64,000 nucleotides of DNA from a bacterium (GTDB lineage Bacteria > Hinthialibacterota > Hinthialibacteria > OLB16), in the NCBI GenBank assembly GCA_022072055.1, contig JAJVIK010000025.1:1-64000 (forward strand), written 5' to 3'. The position numbers and the translations under genes are program-made. Positions 52,309 through 61,811 of the stretch are shown one piece after another; within the stretch, counting starts at the first letter, position 1; every line of letters begins with the position of its first letter. The notes below the pieces were generated by a model. The model searched no databases and was not told the origin of the DNA. It worked only from the letters and a program-made list of their open reading frames with translations.

Positions 52309-53383
52309 ACTTTGTCTCCTCGCCCGCCTCTTCAAGGGTGTGCTTCGCCTCGGAGAAGGAGCTGAAGGACAAGCCCTCGATCGACATCGCCACAAAGCCG
52401 ATCAGAATCACGGGCACAATCTGGAAGAAATGCGCGAGATAAGCGACCGCTGTGGCGATGGGGATCGCGACTCCGTAGCAAATCGAAAGCGACATTTGAA
52501 ATCCCAGGTGGAAGGGCCCCACATAGCCGGGAGCCTGCGGGAGTGAAACCGCGATGGCCACCAGGAAAACCACCATCCCCGCTTGCGCCCAAGAGAGCTC
52601 CACGCCGAACACGCTCCCCAGAATCTGAACGTTCAGGATCACCATCCACCACACCATCACGGTCCAAAAACCGGCGAGGACAAAATCCTTGGGGCTCCGG
52701 AACACCGCGATTCCGCCATGCAGATGATCCACCATGCGGTCGGTGAAATGGGACCAGCGGCTCCCCAGCGGACGGCTGAACACGCGCAGGAAGGCCTTCA
52801 GCTGTTCAGGGACCACGCACACGAGAACAATCCCCACCAGCGCCACGGCGAGCAGCGCCACCGAGGACTGCCGCGCCACCTCGACCAAGCCATCAAAGGT
52901 GTATTGCGTTCCGAACATATCCACCGGCCGGGCGCGGGATTCCGGGGCAATGGTGGAACCCGCGAACCATAGCGAAAGAACCAGAAGCAAGAGCATCGCC
53001 AGCATGTCGAAGATACGGTCCGCGCCATGAAAGGCCATCGAGGTCGCCAGCGGGATCGAGTACATCCGGTAAGGAAGGTAGACGCGAATGGCCTCACCGG
53101 CGCGCAGTGGGAGGATCGAGTTTCCCAGGAACATGATTGAGGTGATCGTGCAACTGCGCAGGAGACTCACCTGAGGGTAGGCCGCGACAATTCGATGAAA
53201 CCGAAAGCCGCGGAACACAATGTTCATCATCATGACTAGACCTGAAAGGAGAAACCAGGGCCAGGCATGGGCCTGTCCGCGAATGGTTCCGACCACCTCC
53301 CCGAAATCCACTCCTCGGAAGGTGAACACCAAGCAACCAACGCTGATGGAGATCAGAAGGCAGACTACAATCAGTCGTTTCAT
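52307..53383 (-). CDS. Flippase-like membrane protein (lysylphosphatidylglycerol synthase TM family)
   Basis: From ATG 53383 the 358-residue protein has eight to nine helices, starting MKRLIVVCLLISISVGCLVF. It contains the family motifs NIVFRGFRFHRIVAAYPQV, LGNSILPLRAGEAIRVYLP, HGADRIFDMLAM and SLPQAPGYVGPFHLGFQ. These belong to the UPF0104/LPG-synthase transmembrane family, which includes lipid flippases and proteins of unknown job. The 44 codons upstream in frame are antisense to mutY start sequence and are left out. It is divergent from mutY with an 80-bp gap. Confidence 0.88.
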   Translation of the reverse strand: MKRLIVVCLLISISVGCLVFTFRGVDFGEVVGTIRGQAHAWPWFLLSGLVMMMNIVFRGFRFHRIVAAYPQVSLLRSCTITSIMFLGNSILPLRAGEAIRVYLPYRMYSIPLATSMAFHGADRIFDMLAMLLLLVLSLWFAGSTIAPESRARPVDMFGTQYTFDGLVEVARQSSVALLAVALVGIVLVCVVPEQLKAFLRVFSRPLGSRWSHFTDRMVDHLHGGIAVFRSPKDFVLAGFWTVMVWWMVILNVQILGSVFGVELSWAQAGMVVFLVAIAVSLPQAPGYVGPFHLGFQMSLSICYGVAIPIATAVAYLAHFFQIVPVILIGFVAMSIEGLSFSSFSEAKHTLEEAGEETK

Positions 53384-53462
53384 GAGGGATGTGAGCCGAG
53401 AGTACCGTTGAGCAAGGGATGTTGCAACCGGGATGTCTCTCCCCCACCATCCTCGCGCAGCC

Positions 53463-54569
53463 ATGACTGAAAACGCTGGGATCGAGAGGGAGTTGGTGGC
53501 CTCCATCCGGAGCAAGCTCCTGGCTTGGTTCGGCGGGGCGCGACGGGACCTTCCCTGGCGCGGGACTCATGACCCATATGCGATCCTGGTGTCGGAGCTC
53601 ATGCTTCAGCAGACCCAGGTTCAGACAGTCATCCCCTTTTACGAGCGCTTCCTCTCCCGATTTCCCACACTGGCGAGCCTCGCCGAGGCGAGCGAGGAGG
53701 AGGTCCTTCGGCATTGGTCCGGGTTGGGATACTACCGTCGGGCGCGCCACCTCCACCATCTCGCGCGCGAGGTCCAGGGTTCCCATGGCGGCCGGATTCC
53801 GCGTGACAAACAAGCGGTCCTGGCCCTTCCGGGCATCGGTCCCTACACGGCGGGCGCGATCCTCAGCATCGCCCACGGTTTGCCCGAACCGCTTGTGGAT
53901 GGGAATGTGGAGCGCGTGCTCGCGCGAGTCTTCCGGATCGACTCAGACCTCGCCATGGTCAAGGGAAGGAGACTCATTTGGGATCTGGCCAAGGAATTGG
54001 TGCCGGAAGACCAGCCCGGCGAGTTCAATCAGGCCCTCATGGAACTCGGTGCGACCCTGTGTCTCCCGAAGTCCCCCAAGTGCTCGGTCTGCCCTCTGGC
54101 CGGGTCCTGCGAGGCCTTCCGCGCGGGAGTGGCGGAAGAATTGCCCGTGAAAACCAGGAGCAAGCGCACGGAGCGGGTTGAGGAAGCGGTCCTTCTGGGA
54201 ATTCACCAGGGACGCTGGCTGCTGGTGGACCGGAATCAGGAGAGGCTTTATTCCGGGATGTGGCAGTTCCCCTGGGTTTGGAGATCCCCGGCGGAAAGCT
54301 CCCTCAGGGAGACCCTCGCCCGCCTGGCGAATGCTTTCTCCTTCAAGGTGGATCGTGCCGAATCTTTCCACACCCTCAAGCACGCGGTCACTTTCCGCTC
54401 GATCCGGACCACGTTCTTTCGTGTGAAGCTCTCGAAGCCGAGCTGTCGCCCGGTTTCAAAGGGGCTGGAATGGCGGTTGCGTTGGCGGACAGCTGACGAG
54501 CTCCACCAGGAGGCTTTGCCCGGATATCAACGACGGGTTCTCCCGATCCTCGATAATCTGTCGGCGTAG
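53463..54569 (+). CDS. mutY: A/G-specific adenine DNA glycosylase
   Basis: MutY removes adenine mispaired with 8-oxoguanine. The 368-residue protein has LPWRGTHDPYAILVSELMLQ with the catalytic glutamate, the helix-hairpin-helix LPGIGPYTAGAI, the catalytic aspartate in VDGNVERVLARVF and an iron-sulfur cluster site C-x6-C-x2-C-x5-C (CLPKSPKCSVCPLAGSC). A C-terminal Nudix-like domain (FPWVWRSPAES, SFHTLKHAVTF) reads the 8-oxoguanine. The start at ATG 53463 fits family length. Confidence 0.95.
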   Translation: MTENAGIERELVASIRSKLLAWFGGARRDLPWRGTHDPYAILVSELMLQQTQVQTVIPFYERFLSRFPTLASLAEASEEEVLRHWSGLGYYRRARHLHHLAREVQGSHGGRIPRDKQAVLALPGIGPYTAGAILSIAHGLPEPLVDGNVERVLARVFRIDSDLAMVKGRRLIWDLAKELVPEDQPGEFNQALMELGATLCLPKSPKCSVCPLAGSCEAFRAGVAEELPVKTRSKRTERVEEAVLLGIHQGRWLLVDRNQERLYSGMWQFPWVWRSPAESSLRETLARLANAFSFKVDRAESFHTLKHAVTFRSIRTTFFRVKLSKPSCRPVSKGLEWRLRWRTADELHQEALPGYQRRVLPILDNLSA

Positions 54570-54640
54570 AGCATTCTTCACTCGAATGGAGCGTGTACCA
54601 CCCAGCTGCCACAGGTGACGGAAATCTGCCCTGGCGCGCG

Positions 54641-56335
54641 CTACCCCTTTGCGCGCACGCTATCTCGAATCTCCAGTAGCTCTTTCATCACCGCGTAGAG
54701 GTTTCCGGTCCAGGTCTTGGTCCCGAAGGCGTCATGCAAGTCTCGGTAGAGACTGTAAACCCGATTGTACACGGCTTGATTGGTGGGATTGGGTTTGAAA
54801 ACAATCTCCTTGAGTCCGGTCATGGCGCGCTGCGCCTCGGCAAGGGTGACATGCCCCCCCTTGGCCTTGCCCGCCACGACCGCTCCGCAGATTGCCGCTC
54901 CCAGCGCGCAAGTCTGACCCGAGCGGGAGATGCGGAAGGGTAGCCCGGTGATATCCGCGTAGATGTGCATCACGAGCGGATTTTTCTCCGCGATCCCGCC
55001 CGCGTTGATGATCTCGCTGGGGCGGATCCCATATTCGGCGAAGCGCTCCAGGATTGCCCGCGCTCCAAAGGCGGTGGATTCGATCAGCGCGCGGTAGATC
55101 TCATGCGGCTTGGTGTGCAGGGTTTGACCGATCAGGAGGCCGGTGAGACGCGGATCGACCAGCACACAGCGATTTCCGTTGTTCCAGTCCAGGGCCAGCA
55201 GTCCGGTCTGTCCGGGAGCGAGCTCCCCCGCGAGGATGGTCAGTTCGGTGTGACTCCCTTTTTCGGGACCTCCCGGCTCGATCTCGTTCACCCACCAGTT
55301 GAAGATGTCGCCGGCGGCGGACTGCCCGGCCTCCAAGCCATAGCAATCCGGCAGAATGGATCCTTTGACAATTCCGCACAGACCGGGGATGTCCGGGAGT
55401 TCCCGATCCATTGGGGCCACCGCCATGTCGCAACTGGAGGTCCCGAGGATCTTGACCATGGCTCCCGCCGAAATCCCGGAGCCGATGGCCCCCATGTGCG
55501 CATCCAGCGCGCCCACCGCGACTGGGATTCCCGAAGGCAGACCGAGCTTTTCGGCCCACTCTTGGGTGAGGTTCCCGGCGGCTTTGTCGACAGTTTCGGC
55601 GGAATCAAACAAACGTTCGCGGAGCGCGCCGAGCTTGGGATCGAGGCTTGCGAGAAACTCCCGCGAGGGGAGACCGCCCCAGTCGGCGCTGTACATCGCC
55701 TTGTGTCCCGCCGCGCACACATTGCGCTTCATCCGCGCGGGGGCTTGGTTTCCGGTGAGGAACGCCGGGATCCAATCGGAGATCTCGGCCCAGCCGTGCG
55801 CAGCCTCGAAGACCTCCGGGGCGCTCTTGAGGCATCGCCAGATCTTCGAGAAGAACCACTCGGAGGAATACACCCCGCCGCACTTGGCGATGTACTGGGG
55901 GTGGGTTTCCGACGCTTGCTTGGTGATTGCGGCGGCCTCGGCGAAGCTGGTGTGGTCCTTCCACAGCCAAGCCATCGCCGCGAGGTTCTTGGCGAATCGT
56001 TCCTGGTAGGCGAGCGGAGCGCCATGCTCATCCAGCGGGAGTGGGGTTGAGCCGGTGGCATCCACGCCGATTCCAATCACCCGGTCGGGAGAAAAGTCGC
56101 TGGTTTCCGAGGCGGCCTCGAGCGCCCCGCGAACCGCCTCGATGGCCCCGGTTTCGTAATCCCGAGGGTCTTGCCGCGCGAGGTTGGGGTCATCCGGATC
56201 GAGGAGAATCCCCGCCTCCCCATGGCTGTATTCGGCCACGGCGGTTCCAATTTCCTCCCCATCGGCGGTTCGCGCGATCAGGCAGCGCACTGAATTGGTG
56301 CCGAAATCAAGACCCATCGAATATGTGTCGGACAT
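54641..56335 (-). CDS. araB: L-ribulokinase
   Basis: AraB phosphorylates L-ribulose from arabinose breakdown. The 564-residue FGGY kinase has MGLDFGTNSVRCLIAR at the start, IGIGVDATGSTPLPLDEHG, SSEWFFSKIWRCLKSAPEVF, GALDAHMGAIGSG and ILGTSSCDMAVAP, then GLEAGQSAAGDIFNWWVN. These strings are specific to ribulokinases rather than xylulose or glycerol kinases. No araA or araD is adjacent. It links exported glycan hydrolases of this region to the pentose phosphate pathway. Confidence 0.95.
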   Translation of the reverse strand: MSDTYSMGLDFGTNSVRCLIARTADGEEIGTAVAEYSHGEAGILLDPDDPNLARQDPRDYETGAIEAVRGALEAASETSDFSPDRVIGIGVDATGSTPLPLDEHGAPLAYQERFAKNLAAMAWLWKDHTSFAEAAAITKQASETHPQYIAKCGGVYSSEWFFSKIWRCLKSAPEVFEAAHGWAEISDWIPAFLTGNQAPARMKRNVCAAGHKAMYSADWGGLPSREFLASLDPKLGALRERLFDSAETVDKAAGNLTQEWAEKLGLPSGIPVAVGALDAHMGAIGSGISAGAMVKILGTSSCDMAVAPMDRELPDIPGLCGIVKGSILPDCYGLEAGQSAAGDIFNWWVNEIEPGGPEKGSHTELTILAGELAPGQTGLLALDWNNGNRCVLVDPRLTGLLIGQTLHTKPHEIYRALIESTAFGARAILERFAEYGIRPSEIINAGGIAEKNPLVMHIYADITGLPFRISRSGQTCALGAAICGAVVAGKAKGGHVTLAEAQRAMTGLKEIVFKPNPTNQAVYNRVYSLYRDLHDAFGTKTWTGNLYAVMKELLEIRDSVRAKG

Positions 56336-56478
56336 GGGGGCAGCTCCCGGAGTAGGATCAGAGTTCTTTCAAAGATACTCCACGAGTAAAGGGATTGGAG
56401 GGGGGACGGCGCGGTAGGGTCCTTTCAGCGCGTGAAGGTCCTTTCTCCCTCCCACTCGATCAGATAGAGTTGACACCC

Positions 56479-57834
56479 ATGATTCAGACGGCCCCGATAG
56501 ACCTTTTCGCGGTCGCAAGCGCCGCCGAGCGCGTGGTCTCCCTCGTCGCCGGGAAGGCTACCGCGCTGGATCGCGCCTGGGACCCTTCCAAGGGCGCCCC
56601 GGTGTTCACCGTGGAAGGGCGATACACCGCGCGCGGCTGGACCGAATGGACCCAGGGTTTCCAGTTCGGAATTCCGCTGCTGGTCTTTGACGCCACCGCG
56701 GAGGAGGAGTTCCTCGAACTGGGGCGAAGACGAACCCTTGCGCACATGCCCGCGCACCTCACCCATGTCGGGGTTCACGATCACGGATTCAACAATGTCT
56801 CGACCTATGGCGCGCTGCTGCGCCTCTTGAAGGAAGGCAAGATCGAAGACAACCCGTGGGAACAGCAAACCTATGAGACCGCGCTCAAGTGCTCGGCGGC
56901 GGTCCAGGCCATGCGCTGGAGCAAGACCGCTTATGGCAAGGGTTTTGTCTACTCCTTCAACGGTCCGCACTCCCTGTTCTGCGACACCCTGCGCTCGATG
57001 CGCTCCCTGGCCCTGGGACATGCCCTGGGGCACACCCTGTGCGCCGAGCATGATGAACGGATCTCCCTGCTCGACCGCTTGATGCAGCATGTCTGGACCA
57101 CCGCCAAGTTCAGCGTGTACTACGGCAAGGGGCGGGATGCATACGACCGTCCCGGACGAGTGGCGCATGAATCGATCTTCAATCCGAGCGATGGACTCTA
57201 CCGTTGTCCCTCCTCGCAGCAGGGCTATTCCCCCTTCTCCACCTGGAGCCGTGGGCATGCCTGGATCCTGTGCGGGGCTGCGGAGCTCCTGGAGTGGGTG
57301 GACAGTCGCGCCGAATCCGAGTTCGCCGAGCTCGGAGGGGTTGAGGAGACGCGCGAGGTTCTGCGGCGGATGGCGGAGGTGACCGCCGACTTTTATTTGG
57401 AGGGGCTGACCGCCTCGGATGGGATTCCTTACTGGGATGATGGCGCGCCGGGGCTGGCGCGGATCCCGGATTGGCGCGACCGCCCGGCGGACCCCTACAA
57501 TGACCATGAGCCGACGGATTCCAGCGCGGCGGCGATCTCGGCCCAGGGTCTGCTGCGTCTCGGCCTGCATCTCAAGAACGGTCGTTACCGGGACGCTGGC
57601 CTCGCGGTGGCGAGTGTCCTCTTCGCGGAACCGTACCTTTCGACCGATCCTTCCCACCAGGGATTACTCCTCCATTCGGTGTATCATCGCCCGAACGGTT
57701 GGGATCACGTTCCGAGTGGGCGCAAGGTTCCTTGCGGCGAGTCTTCCATGTGGGGCGACTACCATCTACTGGAGCTGGCGGTGATGGTCCTGCGCCTTGC
57801 CCGACGTGAGAGACCATACCGGTTCTTTGGTTGA
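56479..57834 (+). CDS. GH88-like unsaturated glucuronyl hydrolase
   Basis: The 451-residue alpha6/alpha6-barrel enzyme contains WTQGFQFGIPLLVF, HDHGFNNVSTYGALLRLLK, STWSRGHAWILCGAAELLEW and the catalytic-type DSSAAAISAQGLLRLGLHL. These match GH88/GH105 hydrolases that open unsaturated uronic acids left by polysaccharide lyases. I start at ATG 56479; the frame open to 56395 adds non-family residues. There is no signal peptide, so cytosolic action on imported oligosaccharides is likely. It is divergent from araB with a 143-bp gap. Confidence 0.88.
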   Translation: MIQTAPIDLFAVASAAERVVSLVAGKATALDRAWDPSKGAPVFTVEGRYTARGWTEWTQGFQFGIPLLVFDATAEEEFLELGRRRTLAHMPAHLTHVGVHDHGFNNVSTYGALLRLLKEGKIEDNPWEQQTYETALKCSAAVQAMRWSKTAYGKGFVYSFNGPHSLFCDTLRSMRSLALGHALGHTLCAEHDERISLLDRLMQHVWTTAKFSVYYGKGRDAYDRPGRVAHESIFNPSDGLYRCPSSQQGYSPFSTWSRGHAWILCGAAELLEWVDSRAESEFAELGGVEETREVLRRMAEVTADFYLEGLTASDGIPYWDDGAPGLARIPDWRDRPADPYNDHEPTDSSAAAISAQGLLRLGLHLKNGRYRDAGLAVASVLFAEPYLSTDPSHQGLLLHSVYHRPNGWDHVPSGRKVPCGESSMWGDYHLLELAVMVLRLARRERPYRFFG

Positions 57835-57932
57835 GCACGGCGCCCAAACGGAGGCGCAACTGTTTTCTGGCGCGAGAATCCTTCTCGCGCCGGGGGCCTG
57901 TCGAAGAATTCATTCCTCTTATCGGGGGAGCC

Positions 57933-58406
57933 ATGAAACAGAATCCCTCAACTCCCCAAATGTCGGGAAAACCATCCCGGTGCTTCAGCTGGGTTTGCTG
58001 GCTCTTCTTCGGAGTTCTCATCGCCATCGGAATCATCCTCTTGCTTGTTCCGCTTATTGCCGGAAATTTTCTTCTCAAGTCCTTTACTGAACTCGAACGG
58101 ATACGAGACACCGCGACGGAATCGGACATTCGTTCATTGTTTCCGTCCAAACAGTTTTTGTGGAACGAGTTCGCAAGGTCCGATGGGGGCAAGATCATCA
58201 TCATCTTTGGTTCGCGTCGGGGGAGACAAATTGAAATCCTCAAGTTGAAGGCCGAACGGCAGGTCTTCAGCTCCTGCCGTACCGTTCCATACACCTATGC
58301 TGCGCTTGTTGTGTCGATCGATCCCCAAGGAAGGTTGGATGGCTATAGCTGGGATGGCGAGGGTCCTTCTTACGGGACTTGTCCCAATGATCGAGGGATC
58401 CCATGA
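57933..58406 (+). CDS. Small membrane protein, unknown
   Basis: From ATG 57933 the 157-residue product has one to two hydrophobic segments (CFSWVCWLFFGVLIAIGIIL and LVPLIAGNFLL) and a small C-terminal soluble part. The gene is less GC-rich than its neighbours and has no recognised motif. A TTG start at 57831 is possible but would overlap the GH88-like gene. It may be a recently acquired or lineage-specific gene. Confidence 0.55.
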   Translation: MKQNPSTPQMSGKPSRCFSWVCWLFFGVLIAIGIILLLVPLIAGNFLLKSFTELERIRDTATESDIRSLFPSKQFLWNEFARSDGGKIIIIFGSRRGRQIEILKLKAERQVFSSCRTVPYTYAALVVSIDPQGRLDGYSWDGEGPSYGTCPNDRGIP

Positions 58407-58471
58407 CGAACTAGGAAGACGAAGAAGGATCGGGATCCAGTGACGCTCCGTTCTGCTAAAGTCACCCCACT

Positions 58472-60952
58472 ATGAGATCCGACAAAACCCACTCCTTCCC
58501 ATGCCTCCTGGCTCTCCTTCTGGTTCTCACTACTGAGGCGATCCCCTCCCACGCAGCCGCGGTCGAAAAGACCTTCCGCGAGCTCCTCTGGGTCTGGGGG
58601 AATCCTGAGATGACCACTGAAGGAACCCACGACCCCGCCAGTTTCGCCCAGGCCGGTCCCGCCGAACGCGCGCGATTGCTCGGAGTCCCCAATGTGGTGA
58701 TGGCGGGCAACGGTCTCCCCTTGGACAGCAAGGCCGCGAACGCACTCATGCAGGGGGTCAAGGGCCACAATCGCGTGCTCTGGGAAATCATGCCGGATGC
58801 CGAACAAGGCGAGCAGGCGTTCACTTACACCCAGCGGATGCAGGTTCTTGCCGGGATTCTCCCCGAATATCCCAGCATCGAAGGTCTGCTCCTCGATGAC
58901 ATGAGCTCGGTGGCCGTGGATCGGGGCTTCAAACCGGAGCACATCCGCGCCCTTCGCGCGCAGCTTCCTCCGCGCCCGGATCCGCTTGAGGTTTGGGGCG
59001 TGGTCTATACCATGAACCTGGCCCGCCCGGGGATCGAAGACTATATCCGCGAGCTGGATGGCCTCCAGCTCTGGGTCTGGCACGCCAAGGACATCCCCGC
59101 GCTCGAGCAGCGAGTGGCCGAGTGCGAGGACCGCTTCCCCGATAAACCCATTGTGCTCGGAATCTATCTCTACGATTTTGGAGAGGGCCGCCGGATGCCG
59201 CTCGACCTGCTCCGAAAGCAGTGTGAGATCGCGCTGGAGCTGGCTCGGGCCGGACGCATCCAAGGGGTGGTCTTCCTCACCATCGAGAATGATCCCGAGA
59301 CAGTGAAATGGACCTCGACCTGGATCAAGCAGGTCGGTGGCACGCCCATCGCGGCAACCGTCGAGAATGTGCGCCGGGAAGACTTCCTTTCGATTGGCAA
59401 GGGCGACGGTTGGGCCTTCTCCGGGGACCCATGGACAGTGGACCCGGAAGGGGTCATTCGGCCCCCCGACAAACCCAACCTGCACAGCAGGGCATTTCTC
59501 ACCGCCAAGATCTACGAACAGGTCCTCGCGGAGTTTGAGTTCAACGGGAGCTACCGGGAGACCGGCACCGGCAGCGCGGGCTTGATCCTCGGCGCGACCG
59601 ACCCGCATCACTTTCACTATGTCTACTTCCCGTGGGGCGGGCAGCAACTCCGCGCCAAGCATTTCTGGGCGGCCATCGCCGACGTTAAGGGAGATGGCTA
59701 CATCAGCAACCTCAAGATGGCCTGGATCCCGGGCGTGCCGAGCGAGACCGAGCGGTGGTATCGAGTGCGGGTGGTGGCCGAAGGATCGCGCATCGAGGTC
59801 GAAGTGGATGGGCGCAAGGCGCTTTCGCTGAGCGATGTCCCCCTCCGAGAGGGCGCGGTCGGGCTGGCGGGGTATGGCTGGTATGCCTTTCGGGATGTTC
59901 GCCTCAATGGGAGCGCAACCCCCCTAAGCGATTGGAACGGCGATGCGGATCTTCCGGTTCATTCGTTCACGGTCGGCCTGGGGAGCAAAATCATGCCCAG
60001 CGGCTGTGTGGCCCCGAATGGGGATGTGCTCCTTGCGGCGGGTTCGCAGTTGGTCCGCTCCAAGGATCACGGTCGAACCTGGAGTCAACCCGAATCCCTG
60101 CCGGAAAAGCTGGGGGAGGTCGGGGACTATGGCAGCAGTCTGTTCAAGACCCGCTCCGGCAAGCTGCTGGTGATGGTCTTTCGGCGACAAGACCAGGTGA
60201 ACAGCGCCACCCCTGAGATCGCCATTTCCGAATCCTTGGACAGCGGCCTCACCTGGTCGGACCCGGTTCCCTCCAAGGTGGCAAACGGATGGCCGAAAAT
60301 GCCGCCGATCCTCTACCCCTATGGGCCGCCGGTCGAAACCGAGGAAGGGACCCTCCTGCGCTTCCTTCTCGGCGGGGTGAAGGAGGAGGGCGCGACCTTC
60401 ACCGATGTGCGCACCTGGAGCGCCACTCACGCCAAGGCTTTCGCGGTTCGGAGCGCCGATGGCGGCGCGAGCTGGTCCGCGCCGATTGAGCTCGACCAAC
60501 CCTCCTGGGTGGACCAGCCGAGGGGCAAGATTCCCGGATCGCTCGATTTCACCGAGCCGACCGGAGTGGCGCTTGGAAACACGGTCACGGTCCTCATCCG
60601 CCCGGTGTACAGCCCCACCATGTGGCAGTGCTGGTCCGCCGACAGCGGGGCCTCTTGGGATGCGGCCAGTCGCGCCACCTTCCCGGGATACGCGCAGTCG
60701 GCGGTGCGGACCCACAGCGGAGTGATCCTATGCGCCCACCGCTATCCGCATTATTCGGTCAATCTGAGCCGGGATGGCGGCCTCAATTGGGACGAAGGGA
60801 CAGTCATTGATTACCCGGTGTGGGCGATGGGGTGCTTGGTCGAGGTCGAGCCGGATGTTGTCCTGTGCGCTTACATGAACGCCCGTCAGGACCTACCGCT
60901 CCTGGCGCAGCGCATTCGGGTGACGGGGGAAGGGTTGAGAGTGGAAGATTGA
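58472..60952 (+). CDS. Exported three-domain sialidase-like protein
   Basis: The 826-residue protein has a signal peptide (about residues 8-28). Residues about 35-300 look like a TIM-barrel-type unit (YPSIEGLLLDDMSSV, IQGVVFLTIENDPET). About 305-490 resemble a jelly roll of the DUF1080 kind (WAFSGDPWTVDPEGVIRPPD, VRVVAEGSRIEVEVDGRK). About 495-826 form a six-bladed sialidase propeller with five Asp-box phrases: SKDHGRTWSQ, SLDSGLTWSD, SADGGASWSA, SADSGASWDA and SRDGGLNWDE. The arginine triad of true sialidases cannot be assigned, so it may cut other sugars or only bind them. It likely acts at the cell surface. Confidence 0.88.
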   Translation: MRSDKTHSFPCLLALLLVLTTEAIPSHAAAVEKTFRELLWVWGNPEMTTEGTHDPASFAQAGPAERARLLGVPNVVMAGNGLPLDSKAANALMQGVKGHNRVLWEIMPDAEQGEQAFTYTQRMQVLAGILPEYPSIEGLLLDDMSSVAVDRGFKPEHIRALRAQLPPRPDPLEVWGVVYTMNLARPGIEDYIRELDGLQLWVWHAKDIPALEQRVAECEDRFPDKPIVLGIYLYDFGEGRRMPLDLLRKQCEIALELARAGRIQGVVFLTIENDPETVKWTSTWIKQVGGTPIAATVENVRREDFLSIGKGDGWAFSGDPWTVDPEGVIRPPDKPNLHSRAFLTAKIYEQVLAEFEFNGSYRETGTGSAGLILGATDPHHFHYVYFPWGGQQLRAKHFWAAIADVKGDGYISNLKMAWIPGVPSETERWYRVRVVAEGSRIEVEVDGRKALSLSDVPLREGAVGLAGYGWYAFRDVRLNGSATPLSDWNGDADLPVHSFTVGLGSKIMPSGCVAPNGDVLLAAGSQLVRSKDHGRTWSQPESLPEKLGEVGDYGSSLFKTRSGKLLVMVFRRQDQVNSATPEIAISESLDSGLTWSDPVPSKVANGWPKMPPILYPYGPPVETEEGTLLRFLLGGVKEEGATFTDVRTWSATHAKAFAVRSADGGASWSAPIELDQPSWVDQPRGKIPGSLDFTEPTGVALGNTVTVLIRPVYSPTMWQCWSADSGASWDAASRATFPGYAQSAVRTHSGVILCAHRYPHYSVNLSRDGGLNWDEGTVIDYPVWAMGCLVEVEPDVVLCAYMNARQDLPLLAQRIRVTGEGLRVED

Positions 60953-60987
60953 GTGTGAGTGTCGGACCATCCGGGCTTAAAGCGGTC

Positions 60988-61356
60988 CTATTCGCCATCA
61001 GCCGCGTGTTCTTGATTGAGATTCGCGGCCAAGTGACCACAGAGGTTTCTGATCAGTCGTACGCGACGCTCTCTGGAGATTGCACCGATTGCGCCCATGA
61101 TCCGCCTCCGAGGCAGGACGGCCAGGAATCCGAGGCGGACAATTGACTCGGCCCGCAGGCCTGATTCGGCGAAGTCAGGATCATCAGGGGAAATGACTTC
61201 ATCGAATCCAGGCACGGCTTGATGTGTTTGGGTGCTCACGCCCGCAACGAGAAAGTCTCCGAAAGGAGGAAGCTCTCGGAGGAGGAGGGCTGGCCGCCTC
61301 TTCAAGACATTGCCCGCCTGAGGTAGAAGGGTCAGGATGATGTCGCCTTCCTTCAT
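60988..61356 (-). CDS. MazF/PemK-family toxin (putative endoribonuclease)
   Basis: From ATG 61356 the 122-residue protein begins MKEGDIILTLLPQAGNVLKR and continues RPALLLRELPPFGDFLVAGV, the SH3-like core of PemK/MazF toxins. It then has RAESIVRLGFLAVLP and IMGAIGAISRERR. Such toxins cut mRNA. The start overlaps the stop of the antitoxin gene by four bases (ATGA at 61353-61356), the usual antitoxin-first order. Confidence 0.88.
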   Translation of the reverse strand: MKEGDIILTLLPQAGNVLKRRPALLLRELPPFGDFLVAGVSTQTHQAVPGFDEVISPDDPDFAESGLRAESIVRLGFLAVLPRRRIMGAIGAISRERRVRLIRNLCGHLAANLNQEHAADGE

Positions 61357-61589
61357 TCGACGAAGCCCGGATTGATTTCCTTGATAAGGGAGGAAGGGTA
61401 TTCGGGTTCGGTGTCGGAGTACGCCATACGTAAGGAATCGGCGGAAAACCCAAACCAATCCTCTCTGTCTTCATCTTCACCCGAAGGGTCCGCCACGGCG
61501 ATGAGCACGACATGCCCCTCATGTCCGACGAGAGGCTCGACGAGCTCCAGATGAGTGGGATCGACCACTTTTGCCTGAATCAACACCAT
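61353..61589 (-). CDS. Antitoxin of the MazF/PemK-type pair
   Basis: The 78-residue acidic protein has an N-terminal beta part (IQAKVVDPTHLELVEPL) and a C-terminal acidic tail (YSDTEPEYPSSLIKEINPGF) that would wrap around the toxin. This tail wording is typical for antitoxins of this group that lack a well-known DNA-binding domain. GGAGG-type sequence precedes the ATG. It overlaps the toxin gene by four bases. Confidence 0.85.
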   Translation of the reverse strand: MVLIQAKVVDPTHLELVEPLVGHEGHVVLIAVADPSGEDEDREDWFGFSADSLRMAYSDTEPEYPSSLIKEINPGFVE

Positions 61590-61811
61590 TGTCGTCCTTC
61601 CTCCCTCCGATCCACCCCCAGGTTAGTGCAGCGACTGCTTGCCTTCAAGGCTCGGGTGAAAACAAGGATTCCTTGCCATCGCGAACCGCATCTGAACCGA
61701 CCATCCACGATAGCGCCACCTTATCCTTCTCCGCCTTGACACCTTGAACGCCAGCTCGCAAGGTATCTCCAGCCGGACCGGCACACCCCTGGCCGAAAGG
61801 AGATCAGCCTC

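Noticed and set aside
54641-56335. Xylulokinase or glycerol kinase for the FGGY gene
   Set aside because: Length and internal strings such as GALDAHMGAIGSG and AGQSAAGDIFNWW fit ribulokinase better.
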